Assembly (NCBI GenBank): GCA_033557835.1 | Contig: JAWQRO010000341.1 | Coordinates: forward strand, 1 to 42,411 | Direction: 5' to 3' | Length of the DNA stretch: 42,411 nucleotides | Source: Helochares maculicollis | Lineage: Eukaryota > Arthropoda > Insecta > Coleoptera > Hydrophilidae | In this document: positions 1-12,500 of the stretch, one piece after another | Position numbering within the stretch: the first letter of the stretch is position 1 | Layout: each line of letters begins with the position of its first letter | Notes under the pieces: generated by a model | Seen by the model: the letters and a program-made list of their open reading frames with translations, nothing else | Database searches by the model: none | Told to the model about the DNA's origin: nothing | Translations under genes and position numbers: made by a program

Positions 1-459
1 TATATATATATATATAAACTGCAGGCAATTGTTCACAACTAAAATTTAGCGTAGAGCTATTGTGGCAAAATCACAACCATGTCAACTTTTTGCATATGTA
101 GGACCAGAAATAGCTGTTTGTCTACATAATTTTGAAACTAGTTATTTAAATCAAGCTGGCGAGTTGATATTTCGTTCATACTTCAAATGTTACCAATAAT
201 TAATAGATACAACTTTTTATCACGATTGGAACACAAAATGAGCTATTTGTTGTCATTGTAAAATTTCTTAATAAGTAGGTCTTGGATTATTAAAATTTAA
301 AAAAAATATAACAAATAGTTTGTGAAATTAAAGAGATTTAGAAGAAGCATGTTTATTTATTCTCAATTTTGTCTAGTATCTTAATGCTAAAAGAAATGGT
401 TTGAAGAAAATATAAATATTACAAAAATATATTAATTTTGTTTTATCTTTGCATTTCTA
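1..459. other. AT-rich intron sequence, (TA)n at the edge
   Basis: Part of the TRRAP intron that precedes 6116, since the first exon in the window opens at an acceptor. Starts with a short TA dinucleotide run (1-16). No gene or element is recognised in the rest. Confidence 0.5.
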
Positions 460-2773
460 TTAGGTTGGTGCGTATGAAATGTAGGATTTTTGTGTGAATA
501 TATAAATCTGCACATCATTTTTCAAAAGCTGTGTATTCAATGAGAATATGCTCCATTCGCTTCAATATACTTTTCTCAGCAATACTTTCAAGTATAGAAG
601 CCTGTTTAAAAAAAACTAATCTTTAGAATCAATTAACTCTGATATCCAATTTTTCAAACTGTCTTCAGTATCATACAACAGTTCTAAATGTTTCAAAACA
701 TGAAAGACCGTAGGAGAGAGATCTGGAAAATAGACTGGGTTATGCCAAACTTCATATTTCAATTCATGTAATTTCAGAATTGTTTTCTGCGATGTATGCT
801 GTCGAGCATTGTCATGAAGAAGTAGTGGGCCATACCGATTAACAAGTGATGGTCATATAATTTTCAATTTATCATACATCTCATCAATGTAGTGGTAGCA
901 CTTTTCGGCTAAAATCGTCTCCCCAGATTGAAGGAATAAGTCATGAACTGCCCCAGTCCCATTCCATCAAACTGTGGATAAAATCTTTCGTAGATGAAGT
1001 GATGGTCTTGGAGTACCAGGTACTCAAGTTTAAAACTTCATTTTTTTATGAAAAATAGGCAATTATTTAAGAACAATGGTAAAACATTTTTTATTCAAAC
1101 GAATAGGCCCTCGCTTTTTTCTGTTAGCGAAGAAATTGTTTCTTTGACCACTTTGGTTGAATGAGTGGGAACGTTGTTATGCTGCAGAATGACTTTGCTG
1201 TGTCTTCGAGCTCATTCTGGACATTTTTCGATAAATGTGTGGTTTAAATTAATCATTTGTTCTTGGTAGCAGACGGTATTCATTATTTCGCCGGGTTTGA
1301 GAAGCTTGTAGTACACTACTTCCTTCTGATCCCACCACACATACACAGCGTTGTCTTCCTCCCAAAACGATCCGGTTTTGTACTCGATGTTGATGGTTGT
1401 CCTGGCATTACATTTGGGATTCTAAAAATATATCCATTTTTCATCGCCAGTTTCAATCCGATCCAAAAAACCTTTCTTTTGTGGCGTAAATACAGCATTT
1501 TGCACACAGTTTTTCGTCTTTTCATCTGTCGTTCGTTCAGTTTGTGTGAAACCCATTTTACAACCTTTTGAATCTTCTCCATGGCTCTCAGGCAATCGAA
1601 AATGGCTTGCCGACATTCAACTGCTCCGCCATCATTTGTCGTGTTTGTATATCGTCTTTGTCCAGTAATTCTTTTAATTCAATGTCTTGAAACTTTTTTG
1701 GTCGATTTTCATGTTCTTTGTCAATAACATTGAAGTCGCCACTTTAGAAACGTTGAAACCAGCGTACACATGTCTTCACAGTTGGAGCAAGATCGCCATA
1801 AGTCTCTACAAGAATTCGATGACTTTCTGATGCCTTTCTCTTTTGATTGAACAAGAAAATCATTACACGCCGCAAATGCTCTTTACTTGGCTCAACATTC
1901 TACATGTTTAACACGAAAAAGAAATATGCTACTAACTCGTAAACAACTAAATGAATATGGCGTTTTGTAGTGGGTAATTTTACCATAAAAGTGGCGCTTT
2001 GTGTTCCAAAGTTTACTTCAATAGATTTCTAGCGCCATCTCTTAGTAACACAATGACATTTTAAACTTGCGCACCTGGTATAGGCACCAACTCCATCCCT
2101 ATCAAGTCACCGAGCACACCTTTTTCTGTTGCCCCATTCTCCCATTTCTCATCACAGGTAATAATCTGATCGAAAAATGTCTCTCAATGTACTTGGGATA
2201 GTAACGATGAGCATACGTTCAACTGATGTTGCTTGGTCACTGCGTACAGTACTCACTTATCCATTATCGTCAGCTTGCCAATTTCAGAAAGATGTTGCAA
2301 TATTGTTATTGACAATTCATCCTGGTAACCAGTTCTCTCGTAGATACAGTTGAATCCGCTTCAACCAAAGCCTTCAGAACATCATTTTTCACAGATGTTT
2401 TGGGTCTCCCACGCGGATCATTTTGTTGTGAAAAATCACCGGACCTAAATTTTTCAAACCAAAGCTGCACTCTTTGACCATTAACTTTATTCTCCCCAAA
2501 TGCTTGGTTTATTTTGCGTGCAGCTTTTGCAGCATTTTTACAAAGCTTATACTCATAAAAAAAATTATACAAACATCGTTTCGATTCATACCAGTACAAA
2601 ATTCAAACCAAATAACAGAAGGGAACACTTTCGAGCAAATTTCCTTTGTTGAAATGTGAGTCTGGCAATGGACAGTACGACTATAAACAAGGTTATGCAA
2701 AAAACAAAAGTGTAGTGAAAACAGGAAGGCAAAACTTCACACGTAAAAACTCCGACAATTCATATCAACTTAA
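460..2773 (-). mobile_element. Cecropia-type (SETMAR/Hsmar1-like) mariner, split by another mariner
   Basis: TTAGGTTGGTGCG at 460 and a diverged inverted copy ending at 2773 form the terminal repeats, flanked by TA at 458-459 and 2774-2775. The minus-strand transposase is readable in pieces: an N-terminal helix-turn-helix region (2599-2306) with KINQAFGENKVN-type sequence, TCDEKW (first catalytic Asp) near 2160, then, on the far side of the inserted element, LLHDNARQHT near 820 and the third motif near 735, where PTVFHV has replaced the PTDFH-type Asp. Stops and frameshifts break it. Without the insertion the element is about 1.25 kb, the normal mariner size. Confidence 0.85.
1016..2078 (-). 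mobile_element. Mos1-like (mauritiana) mariner, copy 1, nested
   Basis: The ends CCAGGTACTC... (1016) and ...GCGCACCTGG (2078) are inverted repeats related to the Mos1 type, with a TA duplication at 1014-1015 and 2079-2080. The minus-strand transposase is broken but shows NVEPSKEHLRR-type start sequence near 1900, VSHKLNERQMKRR near 1540, and a GDEKW block near 1440. The element interrupts the older mariner at 460-2773, so it is younger than that one. Confidence 0.85.
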
Positions 2774-2775
2774 TA

Positions 2776-3250
2776 CTTAATTCTTAGTAATATAATTTAA
2801 AAACAGGCTTTATTAGTGAAATGTTTATTATTTCATGTTAGTTGCATTGATTTTTCAATGCAACATGTGTGTAATTTTGAAACAGTGAAATCTATGTCAT
2901 ATTAAACCATCTAGTACTTTGTAATAAGACATTGCGAAAACAGTTTTGTAAGAATAATTTACAATACTGAAAGCAGACAGTAATGCTTTGTGTAGTTACT
3001 TTACAAACATACAGCAATGTGTTAAAATAAATAAAAGAAAAATTGTGTAAATGTTTTTAGCGACTCCTTCTATAGAGAGAAGCTAACTTTATAATTTAGA
3101 TATTATTAATAAACATATCTCGCCGCAAAATGTCTATTTGTCACGCTTCATAAAATGCCAGAGGTACGGAAATTATTTTGACCATGGCAAAAGGGTGCAT
3201 ATAAACAAACGTATACCAAAATAGCGCATATATTTATAAACTAATGATTA
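2776..3250. other. AT-rich spacer
   Basis: AT-rich sequence between two element relics. I see no gene; part of it may be the terminal region of the piggyBac relic that follows. Confidence 0.4.
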
Positions 3251-5647
3251 AAAATGCATTTTAGTATGGCATGTCATAAAACAAGGTATTGTCCATAATC
3301 CCACATTACCTTGTTGGCAGTAATACCTAGTCCAATTATTTTTTATAATTTTCATATTTCTTGCTGCAATACACGACACACTATCTATATGGAACAGTTT
3401 TCTTTTCTATAGCTGACATGAATTCCATAAAGTGTCTTTCAGATAATTCTAGTGGTCTAGGTTGACATCTATGATGGCTTGAAACTGTTTATTAAAATAT
3501 AGTAAATGTTTCAGTCAGTTCCTTCATCATCAAAATTTCAAATGATTTTTTCTTCTGTCGATTTTCGGGTATAATAAAAATACATTTCACACTGATACGT
3601 CTAACAAATGGAAATTTTTTTTTTCATGATTATTATGTCCCTTTTGCGTGGCTCGTGTATAATCATGGAGATACTGATCCAAGCCATCAACACCTCCTAT
3701 AGTATCGTTATAAGCTTTAGGTTTTTTGATTATCTTACCGTTTTATCAAATTTGTTTATATTTTATTTCAAAGCTATGAATTGTGGAAAGAAAAAACATC
3801 TTATCTCTCTTGTCCTTCTATTTCATCACCATATCTTTGTTTCTAAAATACAATATGTTTTTGTTTTGCCAAGCAATCGGCCAACTGTGACGATGTGTAA
3901 AAAATATTGTCGTCAAGCAGTAACCCAATCCATTAAAGGATCGAGCAATTTTAGGCATCAATTATAAGAATGTCTTTACCAGTATAAATTATAGAGGTTT
4001 AGAAATAAATGGTGATAACTATTTCTGGAACAGATTAATTTGAATATTAGGTGTTGGAATTAATTCGTAGCTTTTGATGAGATGTGGCGTGGTTTTTACA
4101 GTGTTTTGTTTTTAGGTGCTGTTTTTACAACGCATCTTATTTTTAATTGTTAATAACAACAAATGGCAGCTATTTAATTATGTCGAAATTTATACCAAAT
4201 AAAGTGTTTTTGAGGGGGATTTATTATATTATTTTAATATGAAGAAAAGTGCTGCAGAAAGTCATCGGATTTTAGTAGAAGTTTACGGTGAACATGCTTT
4301 AGCTGATCAAACGTGTCGGAAATGGTTTGCGCGTTTTAAGAGTTGTGATTTTGATTTAGACGACAAGAAACGACCTGGACAGCCAAAAAAATTTGAAGAT
4401 AAAGAATTGGAGGATTTACTCGAAGAAAATTCATGTCAAACACTTCAAGAGTTGTCTACATCTTTGGAGGTTGATTTATCCACGGTAGGAAAACACCTTA
4501 ATACTTTGGGAATGATCCAAAAGTAAGGAAATTGGGTCCCATATGAATTAAAACCGAGAGACATTGAAAGACGTTTTATGACCTGTGAACTTGCACGGTA
4601 CAAAAGAAAAACTTTTCTACATCGTATTGTTACTGGCGATGAAAAATGGATATAATACGACAATCCGAAACGCAGAAGATCATGGGTTAAGCCCAGACAA
4701 CCATCATCAGTGGCAAAACGCAATATTCATGAATCTAAGCTCCTCCTTTGTATTTGATGGGATCAACAAGGTGTGGAATATTATGAATTGTTAAAACCCG
4801 ATGAAACCATCACTGGGGACCGCTACCGGTTACAATTGATGCGTTTGAGTCGTGCATTGAAGGAAAAAAGGCACGATAAAGTTATTTTACTGCACGATAA
4901 TGCTCGACCTCACGTGGCAAAACCAGTGAAAACATACCTGGAAACATTGAAATGAGAAGTCTTAACCCACCCGCCATATTCTCCAGATATTGCCCCTTCG
5001 GATTACCACCTGTTTCGATCAATGGCTTATGGTTTATCAGGGGAAAAATTAACATCTTATGAGGATTGCCAAAATTAGATCGATTCATGGATTGCCTCCA
5101 AGGACGAAGAGTTTTTTCGACGGGGTATTCGACAGTTACCTGAAAAATGGGAAAAAGCAAGCGATGGGCAGTATTTTCAATAATGTAATTGTTTATTTTT
5201 ATTGCAAATAAATCGATATTTTTTAATAAAAAAAAAACGCTACGAATTAATTCCAACACCTAATAGTTTCTGTTCATTGATCGAAGATTAGCCAAATCTT
5301 GTTCAATTTTGGATTAGGGTGTGTTGTAGTATTATAACTTTCATTGTCAACAAAATGTAGTTATTTCTTTATTTCACTGTATCTTTAATAGCTTAGGAGT
5401 TTTGAAGAAACAGGTGTCTCGAACATTTTCGAAGTTGTCCAATACATCCTTTCTAATGGCTTCTGAATTATTGCTTGAAGAATCTTGATAGCCAAAAAAA
5501 TGTTTGAAGTTTTGCAGTTACTGGTAGTCATGTCGATGTTCCTGGTTGTTGCTGAACGTATTTGTTAATTAATATCCGGATTCACTGTTCAGGCCCATTT
5601 TTTGATAAATTCGCATATTCACATTGATCACTATAAGTATCGCTCAT
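3250..5647 (-). mobile_element. piggyBac-like transposon relic, split by a mariner
   Basis: The minus strand, read across several frames, gives landmark piggyBac transposase blocks in order: a possible Met at 5647 (MSDTYSDQ), LHFVDNESYN then PKLNKIWLIFDQ near 5380-5276, then beyond the inserted mariner FYTSSQLADCL (about 3925-3890), a WKDKRD-type block with LSTIHS (about 3830-3780), IGGVDGLDQYLHDYT (about 3710-3665), and a C-terminal Cys-rich zinc-binding region (CVV-CSKK, then YYC...PCF..CHT, about 3385-3250). Several stops and frameshifts make it non-coding. About 80-90 residues between the two halves are missing, so there is a deletion as well as the insertion. Terminal repeats and TTAA target sites were not resolved. 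Confidence 0.75.
4047..5263 (+). mobile_element. Mellifera-like mariner with perfect 25-bp terminal repeats
   Basis: Positions 4047-4071 and 5239-5263 are perfect inverted repeats, flanked by TA at 4045-4046 and 5264-5265. At 1217 bp it is nearly full length. Transposase starts at ATG 4181 and has a frameshift in the G-run near 4212, then an open stretch 4239-4523. Stops follow at 4524, 4653, 4755, 4953 and 5076, at least two looking like TGG to TGA changes. All three catalytic acidic motifs survive (GDEKW near 4637, HDNARPH near 4897, PSDYH near 5004) with the D-34-D spacing of mariner. It sits inside the piggyBac relic. It is the best-preserved copy by its ends, but cannot encode a working protein. 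Confidence 0.9.
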
Positions 5648-6115
5648 TTATCACCATATAATATTCAAAGCACTATGGCTGGGTGTGATGCTTGTTACAC
5701 TTGCAAATGAATTAAAATGCGAAAGATGATCACAGTATAATCACAGCTATACTGTGTTCAAGCATATTTTGCCTTTGAAAGACAGGCTTTAGAACAGTCG
5801 GACTAAATATTTGCTTACTTAAAAATTTACCGACAAAAATATAGAAAATGAATCAGTCTACATCACCAGAATGTAACAACCACGACTGTTTTCTTAAGTG
5901 GTTAATAAACTTGATTGATAAAGTACTTGAATAATTTTTTTAATATATTTTTTTTGACACTATTTTATATAATTCTCCACTTTAATGGATTATATACTAC
6001 TATGCAAACAGACCGCAATGTGTTAAAATATATAAAAGAAAACTTATGTGAAATGAGAATTACTCTAGCTGTTTTGTAATATGAAATCTAAAACATTGTC
6101 TATTTATTATTACAG
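5648..6115 (+). other. Intron end before TRRAP exon
   Basis: AT-rich sequence with the TTACAG acceptor of the exon at 6116. Some of the right-hand part of the piggyBac relic may extend here. Nothing else is recognised. Confidence 0.45.
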
Positions 6116-6518
6116 TACAACCTCATTCCGAAAGCCGTACTCTCGCTTAAAGTTATTCAAGAGTTACCCATAATTGTCGTACTAATGTACCAATTGTACA
6201 AACAAAGCGTTCACCAAGATGTGAGCGACTTCATTCCCTTAATCATGAGTACTATCACGCTGCAACCTTCGCTTCAACAACGCCAAGCCGACACCTTCAA
6301 CAAAGAGATATTTGTTGACTTCATGGGGGCACAAATTAAGACACTCAGCTTCCTAGCTTATATAATTAAAATTTACCAAGAAGTTGTCTCAAACCACTCC
6401 AATATGTTAGTTCAAGGAATGCTTGGATTGCTGACTTTGTGCCCAATGGAAGTCGCCCACTTGCGAAGAGAACTGCTCATCGCCTCAAGGCATATCCTCG
6501 CTACAGATTTGAGAAACA
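6116..6518 (+). CDS. TRRAP: TRRAP exon (first in window)
   Basis: The exon opens in phase 0 after a TTACAG acceptor and ends at ACA|GTAAGT with one base of a split codon. It encodes 134 residues of N-terminal helical repeats, including the conserved stretch IPKAVLSLKV and IKTLSFLAYI. The exon before it is not in the window, so this is an internal exon and not the gene start. Confidence 0.95.
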
Positions 6519-9500
6519 GTAAGTTTCGTAGACTAACCGCCGAACATCCCCTAACCTGCTCCGCCTAACTTAATTTCCTTTTAGGACCCATATACCAATC
6601 GAACACCCGACACCCTCCCCGCTATCCCAAAATGCTCCACTCTGCCTTCTCATGCTGCTATAAACCCCACATAATAATGCAAGCCCATCCTTGCGATTGT
6701 CCTAAAGAAATCCTGATGCACTCTGATTCGAGCTCACGAACCGTCGCCTACCCTACCATTCCCAAAAATAAACTCGGAGGTAATCAAAATTTCAGAAATG
6801 CGACGAAGCTTTCTTATCGTATTTCATTTGCAGAATTCGTAACTCACATGGAAAGACTTTTCGACGAAGACGTCCTGCTTGGGCGTGGTTGGACCACTCA
6901 TGAGTCTTTGCGACCTCTCGCTTACTCAACCCTTGCTGATTTGGTACATCACGTGCGACAGCAATTGTCTTTGAATGACATAGCTAGGGCCGTCCATTTA
7001 TTCAGTAAAAATGTGCACGACGACAGTTTGGCCACAACTATCCAAACCATGTCGTGCAAACTACTTCTGAATCTCGTGGATTGCATAAGGATGCGGGCCG
7101 AAGTGGAAAGCAGCACAGTAGGACGCGAGCTTCTCATGCGCATGCTAGAAGTGTTCGTCTTAAAATTCAAAACCATCGCCAAAATACAGCTGCCGAACAT
7201 GGTGAATAAGTTACAGCAGCAACAAAATGCTGCTGCTCAATCGGGGTCACAAGCTGCCTCTGCTCCTCCTGTGGAAGTGAAAGTTGAAACGGATGCCAAA
7301 CCAACAGATATCATTGAAAGTGCCTTAGGCACGAACCAGAATCAGAAGGAGGAAACGAAGTCGAAATTCGGATTCCCTCAAAATAACACCTACAATGTCT
7401 CGGATTACCGAAGTCTGGTGAAAACATTAGTCTGTGGGGTGAAAACGATCACTTGGGGCGTTGCCGCCTGCAAGTCAAATCCCACACAAGCCGTTGTCGG
7501 CACCAAGCAATTCCAGCCACATGAAACATTAGTTTTTATCCGACTGGTTAAGTGGGCCCTCAAGGCCCTTGATATTTACACGTTAAACGTGGGACCACAA
7601 CCTGCTGCTAACGTACGAATAGCCCAGCAGAACATCCGCACGAAGGAAGAAAAGGAGGTGCTGGAACATTTCAGCAGCGTCTTCTCCATGATGAACCCCC
7701 AAACTTTCCATGAAATCTTTTCTACGACCATTGAGTACGTTGTGGAACGAGTCTACAAAAACCCCACCCTCCAAATTGTCCCAAACACGCTCCTGGCCAA
7801 CCCAACAACTAGCCCCATCTTTGCCACTGTTCTAGTTGAGTATCTCTTAGAACGCATGGAAGAAATGGGATCTAACGTAGAAAGAAGCAATCTATACCTA
7901 AGGCTGTTCAAGTTGGTGTTTGGAAGCGTTAGTTTGTTTCCACAGGAAAATGAGAACATGCTTAGACCACATCTTCACCAAATAGTCAATCGGTCCATAG
8001 AACTGGCAATGAGTGCTAAAGAGCCGTACAACTATTTCCTGCTGCTTAGAGCACTTTTTCGCTCAATAGGGGGAGGTAGTCATGACCTGCTCTATCAAGA
8101 ATTTCTCCCGCTTTTACCTAATCTGCTGGAAGGCCTGAATAGGCTACAAAGCGGACTTCATAAGCAACACATGAAGGATTTGTTCGTAGAGTTGTGCTTG
8201 ACAGTACCTGTGCGTCTCAGTAGCTTATTGCCATATCTCCCAATGCTCATGGATCCTCTGGTTTCGGCACTGAATGGCTCACATGTGCTGATTAGCCAAG
8301 GACTACGAACCCTAGAGCTGTGTGTGGACAATTTACAACACGATTTTCTTTATGAACACATCCAGCCTGTCAGGGCCGACCTAATGCAAGCGCTATGGAG
8401 GACCCTGAGAAACAACGACCAGGTAGTAAGTAATCTTAGCTCTTGATCATTATAATTCTTATAGTAGTAGCTTTTTTCCACATGCTTAAATTATTCTGTA
8501 ATGCTATCAAGTTTCTAACTTGTTTATCTAGATTTGTTTAGGTCACTAACAAACACATCACTTTTTGATTTCTGGAGCTTAAATTCTGACAATTTGTACA
8601 TTAATGCAAATTTTCGACAAATCGGCACATTTTGACCATTTTGCTAATCTACATGATTGGAATACTGGAGGTTCTATCTTCTAATTTTGAAAATTTCATA
8701 TTAAGTAGGCCTTGGGATAAAAGAAATTGACAAATTATAAAGTTATAAATATTTATTTCATGTTATAAAATAATACAGAAATACAGATATCTATAAAAGT
8801 CAGACATGAACTATTTTGATTTTCTGGTTGAAACTGTCTAGCGTTTACATTTAATGGACAACTTTATAAAAATAATCAATAAGAAATTTAGTGTTCTTGA
8901 CATACTTACATGTACATTCATAGTTTGTTAAATTCTAGTTAGTAGAAATGTTTACTTTCAGTGGCGATACAGATGATTTCAAATATGTGGAAGTATTTGA
9001 AACTTGTTCAAAAATTTTCTGAGAGGATGTTTACTTTGGGTTTCTCACAAATCAAGAAAAATTAAAATGTTTACAATAATGAAGAATGAAATCCCCCTAC
9101 TTGTCTAAATTTAAAACTAAACAAAATTAGAAAACATAATTACGAAATGTAATCAAACAAATAAGAGACATTTCAATGGATGAAGTCTTATGCTGTTCAA
9201 AGGTAGATTTGGATGAAATCAGTATTTGCTTCGGTTCGGAATGAAATTATATATTCTTTGTGAATTGACCTACTGGATACACAATTATTTTATATACACA
9301 GGAAAAGGCACAATTTTGAACCACAAATATAAAACTACAACTACAGTAGAAACCGTTTATTATGACTTCGCCTATATTGTCCAACTGTTTAATATGACAT
9401 AATTACACAGTCAAGTTTGGATTATGACCCATTTTCAATAAATTATACCTGGTTATAATATCCGACATCATTTCTAACAACTTTGGGAGCTTCACTTTAT

Positions 9501-12500
9501 AACAGACGACTTTCGTTGCGTTCATGGCACGTTTTTGTTTTGATTCTCAGTGACTAGTTGATAGTTTAAGGTAATGCACTGTTTGTTAGTGATTTGTATA
9601 AAAAGGACATCTCCACATCGTTGTCGTAAAGCATTTACGATTTTCGTTAATATGCAGATTAAAAGAAGGAATATCAAACTCATTTCTGGCAAAAGAATTT
9701 GGGGTTGGTCATTCGACAACCTCAATGATTTTAGAAACAAGAACCAGATTAAGGAATCGACGAGGCTTCGAAAATCTCAACACGAAAATGTTAATCAAGC
9801 GTTAATTCGGTGGATTTAAATCGCAAGAAACAAAGGAACACACGTCAGGTGCCTTATGTTACAGGAAAAGGCAAATATTTTTGCAGCTCGTTTTTATATT
9901 CTGTACTTCGTTTATTCTTCGAGCTGGATAAGTCATTTTAAAGTTTGAAACAACATAATGGCAGATGTGGATCAAAATTTAACAAGCTGGTTGGCGTCTA
10001 TGTGACCGAATCTATGTAGACAATTTTTAGATAATGAGATAGTTAATGCAACTGAAACTGGACTGTTTTACAAATTGATTGAGAACAGAACTTTAAAATT
10101 TAAAGGTGGGAAATGTAGTCGAGGCAAGTTGTTGAAAAATAGAATAACCGCCATAGAAGCAGCACACATAAGCAGCACAGAAAAAAAGAAATTGTTCGTT
10201 CTTGGAAAATCTAAAAAATTAAGTTGATTTAGCAGTATTAAATAGCTATTTGTCCATTATGCAAACAATCGTAAAGCTTGGATGTCGTCAGAACTTTCTG
10301 AATAATGGCGTCGAGACTTTGACTGGGATTTAGCGAAGAAGAAGAAAAAGATTTTGTTGCTGGTTGATAATTGTCCAGCGCATCCCTAAGCTACTGATTT
10401 AAAGTCTATAACACTTGCATTCCTTCAGCCGCATGCAACATCAGTCTTACAGCCAATGGACCAAGGAATAATATGGTCACTCAAAACTAACTATAAAAAG
10501 AATCTTGTGCTTAAAAGAATTCATTGACTTGATATTAAAATCACTCTTCTACTAAAGTAAAGTTGCTAGATGCAATTCATATGGCTTATGATGCCTGTAA
10601 TCAAAAGTCACAAGGTACCGTTCACAACGGTTTCAAACATGCAGGACGATTTACCTATTCAAACAGCAGAATATGAATTTGATGAAGAAGATGACGTCTC
10701 TTTATCTTGTTGGTTGCGAAACCTAAATTCAGATTCCTTAGCATCACTGGGAATGTAGGAAGATTATGTTGACATCGATAGTGCTCTCCTCACATCCAAA
10801 GAACTCACAGATAAAAATATCGTACAGAACATTAAAGCTTATGAACAACTCAAAAGTGATGGGAAAGAGGAAGCTGAAGAAGAAACATTACCAACTGCAG
10901 AAATGGCTTAAAGAGTCGAGAATTAATATCACAATTTGTTCATGGCAATATTGAAAATGATAATATGGTCATGGCGATGTCTTCTTTACACAATAGTATT
11001 AGAGACTTATTACAATATAAGAAAAAACAGCAGCTGACAAACATTGATTTCATATGCAAAAAATGAAAATTAATATAATGTACTTATTACATACAATTTT
11101 TATTTTGGTTTAATATACTCTCTATTAAAATAAATACATATGTACCTAGCAAAAACAGGATAATTTCTACACATCTTCAGAATTCTTTATTCAATATAAA
11201 ACATGTATATACCAGGTGCGCAAATTTAAAACGTCATATCTGCTTAGTTGTTTACAAGTTAAAAGCATACTTCCTTTTCGTGTTAAACATGTCAAATTTT
11301 GAGCCAAGTAAAGAGCATTTGCGGCATATAATGATTTTCTTGTTCAATCAAAAGAAAAAGGCATTGGAAAGTTATCGAATTCTTGTAGAGATTTACGGCG
11401 ATCTTGCTCCAACTGTCGAGATGTGTGAACGCTGGTTTTAACGTTTCTAAAGTGGCGATTTCAATGTTATTGACAAAGAACGTGAAAAAGACGACGAATT
11501 ACAAGCATTATTGGACGAAGACGATACACAAACACAACAAATGATGGTGCAGCACTTGAATGTCGCTTGGTAAGCCATTTCCAATCGCCTGAGAGCCATG
11601 GGGAAAATTCAAAAGGTTGGAAAATGGGTTCCACACAAACTGAACGAACGACCAATGAAAAGATGAAAAACTGTGGGCGAAATGCTGCATTTGCGCTACA
11701 AAAGAAAGGGTTTTTTTGCATCGGGCTGTAATTGGCGATGACAAATGGATATATTTTGAGAATCCCAAATATAAGAAATTGTCGATAATGATAGGACAGC
11801 CATCAACATCGAGTACAAAACCGGATCGTTTTGGGAGGAAGACAATGCTGTGTGTGTGGTGGGATCAGAAGGAAGTAATGTACTACAAGCTTCTCAAACC
11901 CGGCGAAATAGTGAATACCTTCCGCTACCGACAACAAATGACCATTTTAAACCACGCATTGATCGAAAAACGCCCAGAATTGGCAGGAAGACAGGGCAAT
12001 GTCATCCTGCAGCATGACGACGCTCCTGCACATTCAGCCAAAGTAGTCAAAGAAACGATTTCTTTGCTTGGTTGGGTACTCCTACCTCACCCGCCATATT
12101 TACCAGATCTGGCGCCTTCTAATTATCATGTACTGGCTGAGCAAAACTTTAACACGTTCAAGTATGTACAAAAATGTCTCGATGAGTGGATATCAATGAA
12201 AGCGGGGGTCAATATTTTGAATAAAAAATGTTTTACCATTGTTCTTAATTAATTGCGTATTTTTCATGAAAAAAATGACCTTTTAAACTTGTGCACCTCA
12301 TATATTCAAAAGTACAATAATAATCTTGTACAGGATGCTATTGAAAACAAAGAGCTACAAGAAAATCAAGCAGAAGCTAATTATAGGGCTAAACGAAGTA
12401 GTAGCAATAGTCGACAGCAACAACAACACTCTTTTACAATCAGACGCTCGATACTGGAATATGTTGCTAACTTCTATGAAAATCTCTATAAATCACCACA

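Noticed and set aside
3608..3967. 119-codon + strand open frame
   Set aside because: It lies opposite the piggyBac transposase blocks on the minus strand; its sequence is hydrophobic and unlike any family, so it is a shadow of the relic.
6632..8446. A 604-codon frame starting at an ATG in front of a TRRAP exon, as an independent gene start
   Set aside because: From 6834 it is plainly TRRAP in frame with the upstream exon at 6116-6518. The ATG is in the intron or candidate cassette, not a gene start.
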